Shown: piece after piece, positions 5,062 through 8,213 of the stretch
Numbering within the stretch: position 1 is the first letter of the stretch
Layout of the letters: every line of letters begins with the position of its first letter
Assembly (NCBI GenBank): GCA_046594105.1
Contig: JBKJQB010000166.1
Coordinates: 1 to 8,213 of the forward strand
From: JBDSGC01 sp046594105
GTDB taxonomy: Bacteria > Acidobacteriota > Thermoanaerobaculia > Gp7-AA8
Direction: 5' to 3'
Length of the DNA stretch: 8,213 bases
Program-made: the position numbers and the translations under genes
Notes under the pieces: generated by a model
Seen by the model: the letters and a program-made list of their open reading frames with translations, nothing else
Told to the model about the DNA's origin: nothing
The model's database searches: none

Positions 5062-7176
5062 CGGGGCTCGCATCGCGCCGATGAAGTTCGTCAGGTTGTC
5101 GCTGGAGGCAGGCATCCTCACGGCCTTGGTGAGGTAATCGTTCGCAGCTGCCGGATCCAGTCGCATGGCCTGTTCCGCTGCGTTTGCTGCGTCGCTGCGC
5201 CTTCCCGTCTGGGCCAGGGTCAATGCCAGATAGATCGCGGGTTCCGGCGAGGCGGGAGCGATGCGCATGGCCTCTCGGATCTGCTGAAGGGCCTCGTCAT
5301 TTCGTCCGGCCCGGCTGAGCAGGGCCGCGTAGTTCAGGCGTGTGTCAGCGACTTTGGGATCGAGCTTGATTGACTGGAGGAACGCAGGCTGAGCCCTGGC
5401 GAAGTCGTCTCGCGACGCGTAGGCGCTGGCCAGGTCGTTCCAGGCGGCGGCCGTCGGTCTGGAAGAAAGAGCTGATTGGATGTCGGCGATGCCCTCATCG
5501 ATGCGGCCGAGCTTCACCTTGGCGTTGCCGCGCGCCTGGATGATGTCGGCCTTTCGCGATCCGTCATCGAGGCGCAGTGCTTCTTCCAGTTCGGCGAGCG
5601 CTTCACGTGTCGCTCCGCTGCCGAGATAGGCAGATCCAAGGTTTTCATGAGCCGCGCTCATGGTGGGATCGGCGGCGATCGCTCTGCGCAGCGGCTCGAT
5701 GGCTTCGGCGAAACGCTTCTGCAGAATCAGCGCGCGCCCCATCTCGCTGAGAGGCAGGGGCGCCCCCCGGCCGGCTCTCGCCGCGGTGTCGAACTGCGCC
5801 AGCGCCTCATCGATTTTCCCATCCTCGATGAAGGCCTCGCCGAGGATCACCCGGGCCATGCCGTTGTTCGGCGTGATCTCGATGGCGTGACGGAAGAGGG
5901 TCTCTGTATTTCGCCAGTACGTCAGCTGATGGATCGAGAGCGCGGACAGGGCGAGCACCAACGCCACGCCCATTGCCGCGGCGGTGCGACGGCTCGACTC
6001 CGTGGAGAGGGCATCGCCGGCCAGCCACACCAGCGCGAAGGTCAGGCCGATGCCAGGCACGTACACAAAGCGATCGGCCATGCCCTGTGTGCCCGACTGC
6101 ACGAATCCGATCACCGGCACCAGGGTCAGCAAGTACCAGAACCACCCCGCCGGCAGATACGGCCGTCGCTTTCCGAAATGCAGGACCGCCGCGGTGATGG
6201 CCATCAGGAGCAGCAGGGAACCGATGACGCTGGCGGCCGGGATGTTGGGATCGAATGGATAGAGGATCGACAGGTCGTGGGGGACGATCATCTTGCCGAG
6301 GTACGCGGCGTAGCTGGTGATCACATTGGCCAGGCGCACTCCGAGAGGCAGGCTGCTCAGCGCCCGCGCCTGTCCCGGGAAGGTGAGACCGACCACCGCC
6401 ACTGCGACGATGGCCATGGGGACTTTCTCGAGCAGCGGCCGAACCCATGCTCGATCGTGCATGGTGAGACGACGCAGGGGCCAGAAGTCGAAGACGAGCA
6501 GGGCCACCGGGATGCTCACCGCCATCGGCTTCGACATCACCGCCAGCGCGAACGCGCCGAACACCAGCAGGTAACGCCGCACGTTCGGTCGCTGGGTGTA
6601 ATGCACGTGGGCAAAGACGGTGACCAGAAAGAAAAAGGTGCTCAAGACGTCTTTGCGCTCGGCGATCCAGGCTACCGATTCGACCCGCAGCGGATGGACT
6701 GCCCACAGCGCGGCGACCAGTGCGCTTCGCCAGGTGGCGCCGGTGGTTTTCTGCAGAATCCGGAAAAGGATCAGCGTCGACAGCAGATGGATGAACACGT
6801 TCACCAGCAGATGCAGGCCCGGCTTCAGGCCGAACAGGCTGCAGTCGAGCATCAGGGAAAGCCACGTCAGCGGATGCCAGTAAAACGGCCGCAGCGCCGT
6901 GAACGCCCAGCGGATCCCCTCGGCCGTCAGTCCCTTCTGAACCAGAGGATTGCGGCTGATGTAGTCGGGATCGTCCAACCCGATGAAGGGGTGAGAGAGC
7001 ACCGATCCGAAGACGAGACAGACCAGGATTGCCAGCCCGGAGCAGATCAGCAGCGTCTGCCGGCGATCGAAAGCCATGACCGGAAGCGCCGCGAGGCCTG
7101 CTGTGCCGGTCGCGCTGGCGTCCGTCGTCGACGCCGTCCGTTTCTGCCTGCTGGCCTTGCCCATCGCGGCGGACAT
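5056..7176 (-). CDS. TMTC-like multi-span membrane protein (GT-C glycosyltransferase fold) with C-terminal TPRs
   Basis: This 706-aa protein combines about ten hydrophobic segments (residues about 40-415) with a TPR array (about 420-685). The membrane part carries hallmarks shared with TMTC/DUF1736-type proteins, whose eukaryotic members are O-mannosyltransferases: an acidic first loop (FIGLDDPDY, Asp68/Asp69), WHPLTWLSLMLD (100-111), HPLRVESVAWIAERKDVLS (161-179) and GMADRFVYVPGIGL (365-378). The TPR part has at least five units, e.g. GEAFIEDGKIDEALAQFDTA, LGSAYLGSGATREALAELEEA and YAALLSRAGRNDEALQQIREA. A role in transferring a lipid-linked sugar to proteins at the periplasmic face follows from family knowledge and is not shown here. 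The start at 7176 gives a 33-residue polar leader; Met5 or Met34 are alternatives, and none has a clear Shine-Dalgarno. The gene converges on the ABC exporter and has no same-strand neighbour in view. Confidence 0.85.
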   Translation of the reverse strand: MSAAMGKASRQKRTASTTDASATGTAGLAALPVMAFDRRQTLLICSGLAILVCLVFGSVLSHPFIGLDDPDYISRNPLVQKGLTAEGIRWAFTALRPFYWHPLTWLSLMLDCSLFGLKPGLHLLVNVFIHLLSTLILFRILQKTTGATWRSALVAALWAVHPLRVESVAWIAERKDVLSTFFFLVTVFAHVHYTQRPNVRRYLLVFGAFALAVMSKPMAVSIPVALLVFDFWPLRRLTMHDRAWVRPLLEKVPMAIVAVAVVGLTFPGQARALSSLPLGVRLANVITSYAAYLGKMIVPHDLSILYPFDPNIPAASVIGSLLLLMAITAAVLHFGKRRPYLPAGWFWYLLTLVPVIGFVQSGTQGMADRFVYVPGIGLTFALVWLAGDALSTESSRRTAAAMGVALVLALSALSIHQLTYWRNTETLFRHAIEITPNNGMARVILGEAFIEDGKIDEALAQFDTAARAGRGAPLPLSEMGRALILQKRFAEAIEPLRRAIAADPTMSAAHENLGSAYLGSGATREALAELEEALRLDDGSRKADIIQARGNAKVKLGRIDEGIADIQSALSSRPTAAAWNDLASAYASRDDFARAQPAFLQSIKLDPKVADTRLNYAALLSRAGRNDEALQQIREAMRIAPASPEPAIYLALTLAQTGRRSDAANAAEQAMRLDPAAANDYLTKAVRMPASSDNLTNFIGAMRAPK

Positions 7177-7228
7177 GATAGGGCAGGGAATTGGCTCTTC
7201 GGCAGAATGGTGAGGTCACAGAGCACCC

Positions 7229-7265
7229 TGGCCAAATTAGCTTTGAAACCTCCCTTTGTTCGTAA
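7229..7265 (-). promoter_or_regulatory. AT-rich pocket upstream of the TMTC-like gene, probable promoter region
   Basis: The stretch 7229-7265 is clearly poorer in GC than its surroundings and lies 53-89 bp upstream of the leftward start codon. TAATTT on the minus strand (7239-7234) resembles a -10 hexamer, but I find no matching -35 at 16-18 nt, so the exact promoter is not defined. Confidence 0.25.
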
Positions 7266-7325
7266 GTGTTTGAGATGACCGGTGATCGCAGCGCAGAGAG
7301 GGAAGAGTCCCTCCGGCGGATTTCA

Positions 7326-7556
7326 GCCGGCGCAGCCGGCGAGAGACCGTAGCCCCCGGCGTCAGCCGGGGGAAACCGGGAACTTCCGTTCGCGAGCCCG
7401 CTTCAGCGGGCGACAGCACAGCAGATGGACTCCTCGGGGGTTCGCCAGATGAAGCGGAACCCTTCTGTCGCCCGCTGAAGCGGGCTTCGCTGCATCGGGT
7501 CGCCGCGTCCCCCCGGCTGAAGCCGGGGGCTACAGTCTTCTGCCGGCTTCGCCGGC
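7326..7556. repeat. Nested mirror-ordered array of seven hairpins (REP/BIME-like)
   Basis: Seven hairpin modules lie in the order A-B-C-D-C'-B'-A', each primed module being the inverted copy of its partner. A (7326-7340) is GCCGGC-GCA-GCCGGC and A' (7542-7556) GCCGGC-TTC-GCCGGC, 14 of 15 identical after inversion. B (7349-7372) is GTAG plus an 8-bp CCCCCGGC stem, and B' (7510-7533) ends in GGGGGCTAC, 23 of 24 identical. C (7392-7416, core AGCCCGCTTCAGCGGGC) and C' (7465-7490) differ by one inserted base. D (7438-7462) is GGGTTC paired with GAACCC. The spacers are equal on both sides: 8 nt between A and B and between B' and A', 19 nt between B and C and between C' and B', although their sequences have diverged. 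Another small hairpin, GAGGG-AAGAGT-CCCTC, lies just outside at 7298-7313. GTAG/CTAC feet on B and B' are typical of RAYT-type REP elements. Confidence 0.8.
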
Positions 7557-7680
7557 TCCAGCCGGGCCTGGATGCACTCTGCATCGCAGAACGCGCGATT
7601 GATCTGGACAAGGGTGAGGCTGGGCCCGACGCGAGAGAATCGCCGGGGGAAATAATCGGCGGCGGCCTGCCATTACCCGG
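7557..7680. other. Intergenic stretch with two small dyads
   Basis: No gene is seen. GATGCA-CTC-TGCATC (7571-7585) is a perfect 6-bp inverted repeat around 3 nt, the size of an operator half-site pair. It directly adjoins TCCAG-CCGGGC-CTGGA (7557-7572). Both lie about 100-115 bp upstream of the candidate rpsF -10 element. They could be the decayed end of the hairpin array or a binding site. Confidence 0.3.
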
Positions 7681-7681
7681 T

Positions 7682-7687
7682 TACAAT
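7682..7687 (+). promoter_or_regulatory. Candidate -10 hexamer TACAAT for rpsF
   Basis: TACAAT matches the sigma-70 -10 consensus at five of six positions and lies 100 nt upstream of the rpsF start. The -35 region at the proper distance is GC-rich and unconvincing. A start near 7694 would give a leader of about 94 nt, long enough to hold the structured element before the ribosome binding site. The TTGACA at 7722-7727 has no -10 partner downstream. Confidence 0.35.
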
Positions 7688-7737
7688 CGCCGGCCCTGCT
7701 CACAGTGGCCGGGATATCTTTTTGACAATCTGTCCAG

Positions 7738-7783
7738 CTCCTTGGGCCCTCTCCAGAGGGGGCTCCGCTAGGCCAGAAGGAGG
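7738..7783 (+). promoter_or_regulatory. Structured rpsF leader that can mask the Shine-Dalgarno sequence
   Basis: CTCCTT (7738-7743) is exactly complementary to AAGGAG (7777-7782), the Shine-Dalgarno sequence of rpsF. Stacked inside it, GGCC (7745-7748) can pair with GGCC (7771-7774). Alternatively CCCTC-TCCA-GAGGG (7747-7760) forms a local hairpin that would compete with the GGCC helix. A CCG triplet at 7765-7767 lies on the 3' side. Known bacterial rpsF leaders contain a motif bound by the S6:S18 complex, with a CCG resembling its 16S rRNA site. The similarity here is suggestive only: I cannot superimpose the published consensus by eye. Confidence 0.4.
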
Positions 7784-7787
7784 ATTC

Positions 7788-8213
7788 ATGAGGACTTACG
7801 AAGTCCTGTTTATTCTTTCCACGCAAGTACCGGAAGAGGAAGCGACCACGCTGGTCACCGAGTTCAAGCGTGTCGCCGAGACGACCGGGGCGAAGCTCAC
7901 GCATGAAGAAGCGTGGGGCCGCCGCCGTCTTGCGTATCCCATTCAGAAGGCGAACGAGGGCAACTACCAGTTGCTTGTGTTCGAGAGCGAAGCCTCGCTC
8001 AGCGAGCTCGATCGCCGGATGAAGAACTCCAATCGGATTCTGCGTCACATGATCGTGCGCACGGATCTCGATCACAAGCGCGCGGACAAGCTCGCCAAGA
8101 AGAATCCGAAGAAGGAAAGGGTTCGTCCCGCCACCTTCACGCCGGCTTCGGGCATGTCGCCGAGTGGGACCTCTCCCGCCATGGCAGCCGCCTCCACACC
8201 CGCGACCGAGGAT
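7788..8213 (+). CDS. rpsF: 30S ribosomal protein bS6 (3' end outside the window)
   Basis: The frame starting at ATG 7788 is open to the window edge, giving 142 residues without a stop. Residues 1-95 show the bS6 fold: MRTYEVLFIL at the start, WGRRRLAYPIQKANEGNYQL (43-62) and the C-terminal strand region MKNSNRILRHMIVRTD (78-93). bS6 binds 16S rRNA together with bS18 in the platform of the small subunit. The start is fixed by AAGGAGG at 7777-7783, 4 nt before the ATG. After residue 95 comes a Lys-rich stretch (HKRADKLAKKNPKKERVR) and then an Ala/Pro/Ser/Thr-rich low-complexity tail that continues past the edge, so the protein is longer than the usual 95-135 aa. In most bacteria rpsR (bS18) and rplI follow, sometimes with ssb between; they would lie to the right. 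Confidence 0.95.
   Translation, partial: MRTYEVLFILSTQVPEEEATTLVTEFKRVAETTGAKLTHEEAWGRRRLAYPIQKANEGNYQLLVFESEASLSELDRRMKNSNRILRHMIVRTDLDHKRADKLAKKNPKKERVRPATFTPASGMSPSGTSPAMAAASTPATED

Noticed and set aside
5476..7278. 600-residue open frame on the plus strand across the TMTC-like gene
   Set aside because: The translation is rich in His, Gln, Arg and Gly without hydrophobic segments, typical of the antisense of a membrane protein; the minus strand carries the real motifs.
7326..7556. CRISPR array
   Set aside because: The units are inverted, differ from each other and are not direct repeats with regular spacers; no cas gene is present.
7237..7611. 124-residue open frame on the minus strand through the hairpin array
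   Set aside because: It consists of translated palindromes and lacks protein-like composition; the symmetrical DNA structure explains the sequence better.
7690..7723. Intrinsic terminator or attenuator: CCGGCC/GGCCGG stem followed by GATATCTTTTT
   Set aside because: The stem has only 6 bp with an 11-nt loop, the T-run comes 6 nt after it, and the likely rpsF transcript start lies inside its left arm.
7722..7727. TTGACA as the -35 of the rpsF promoter
   Set aside because: No -10-like hexamer exists 15-19 nt downstream, where the sequence is GC-rich.
7530..8075. 181-residue open frame on the minus strand opposite rpsF
   Set aside because: rpsF on the plus strand has a strong ribosome binding site and conserved bS6 sequence.

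Overview
The window is GC-rich chromosomal DNA with dense Arg/Ala/Gly-rich coding and strong GC-rich shadow frames. The gene content is housekeeping and regulatory: rpsF, an ECF-like sigma/anti-sigma pair, an ABC exporter and a TMTC-like TPR membrane protein. With GTAG-footed GC-rich palindromes between the genes, this best fits a free-living Gram-negative soil or sediment bacterium of the Acidobacteriota type. That assignment is an inference from style; the window has no rRNA or other phylogenetic marker except the partial bS6. I see no prophage, transposase, CRISPR array, tRNA or rRNA.

Layout. Positions 1-124 may hold the N-terminus of a leftward membrane protein that leaves the window. Positions 94-410 are mostly non-coding and contain copy 1 of a dispersed repeat. 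A PAS-like/LuxR-type regulator (411-1079) is followed by a strong hairpin (1096-1120). Then come three rightward genes: a sigma-70-family factor (1186-2049), a zinc-finger anti-sigma factor with one membrane span and a TPR tail (2057-2920), and a full-length ABC exporter (2970-4718). The convergent intergenic space 4719-5055 holds a paired REP element (4740-4849) and copy 2 of the dispersed repeat (4974-5054). A large leftward gene (5056-7176) encodes a TMTC-like membrane protein with C-terminal TPRs. A second, much larger nested hairpin array (7326-7556) separates it from rpsF (7788 onward, running off the end), whose leader can pair with its own ribosome binding site.

How it fits together. 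The sigma and anti-sigma genes form a transmembrane signalling pair with 7 bp between them. The predicted periplasmic TPR domain of the anti-sigma factor is the likely sensory or partner-binding part. The ABC exporter is the next gene and could be co-transcribed or a target, but nothing in the sequence proves this. The regulator, the TMTC-like gene and rpsF look like independent units separated by structured spacers.

The least ordinary content is non-coding. It comprises a 231-bp mirror-ordered array of hairpins, a 110-bp multi-branch REP pair with the same GTAG/CTAC feet, a diverged collinear intergenic repeat present twice in opposite orientation, and a possible autoregulatory rpsF leader. 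No coding element looks like a new defence, biosynthetic or mobile system.
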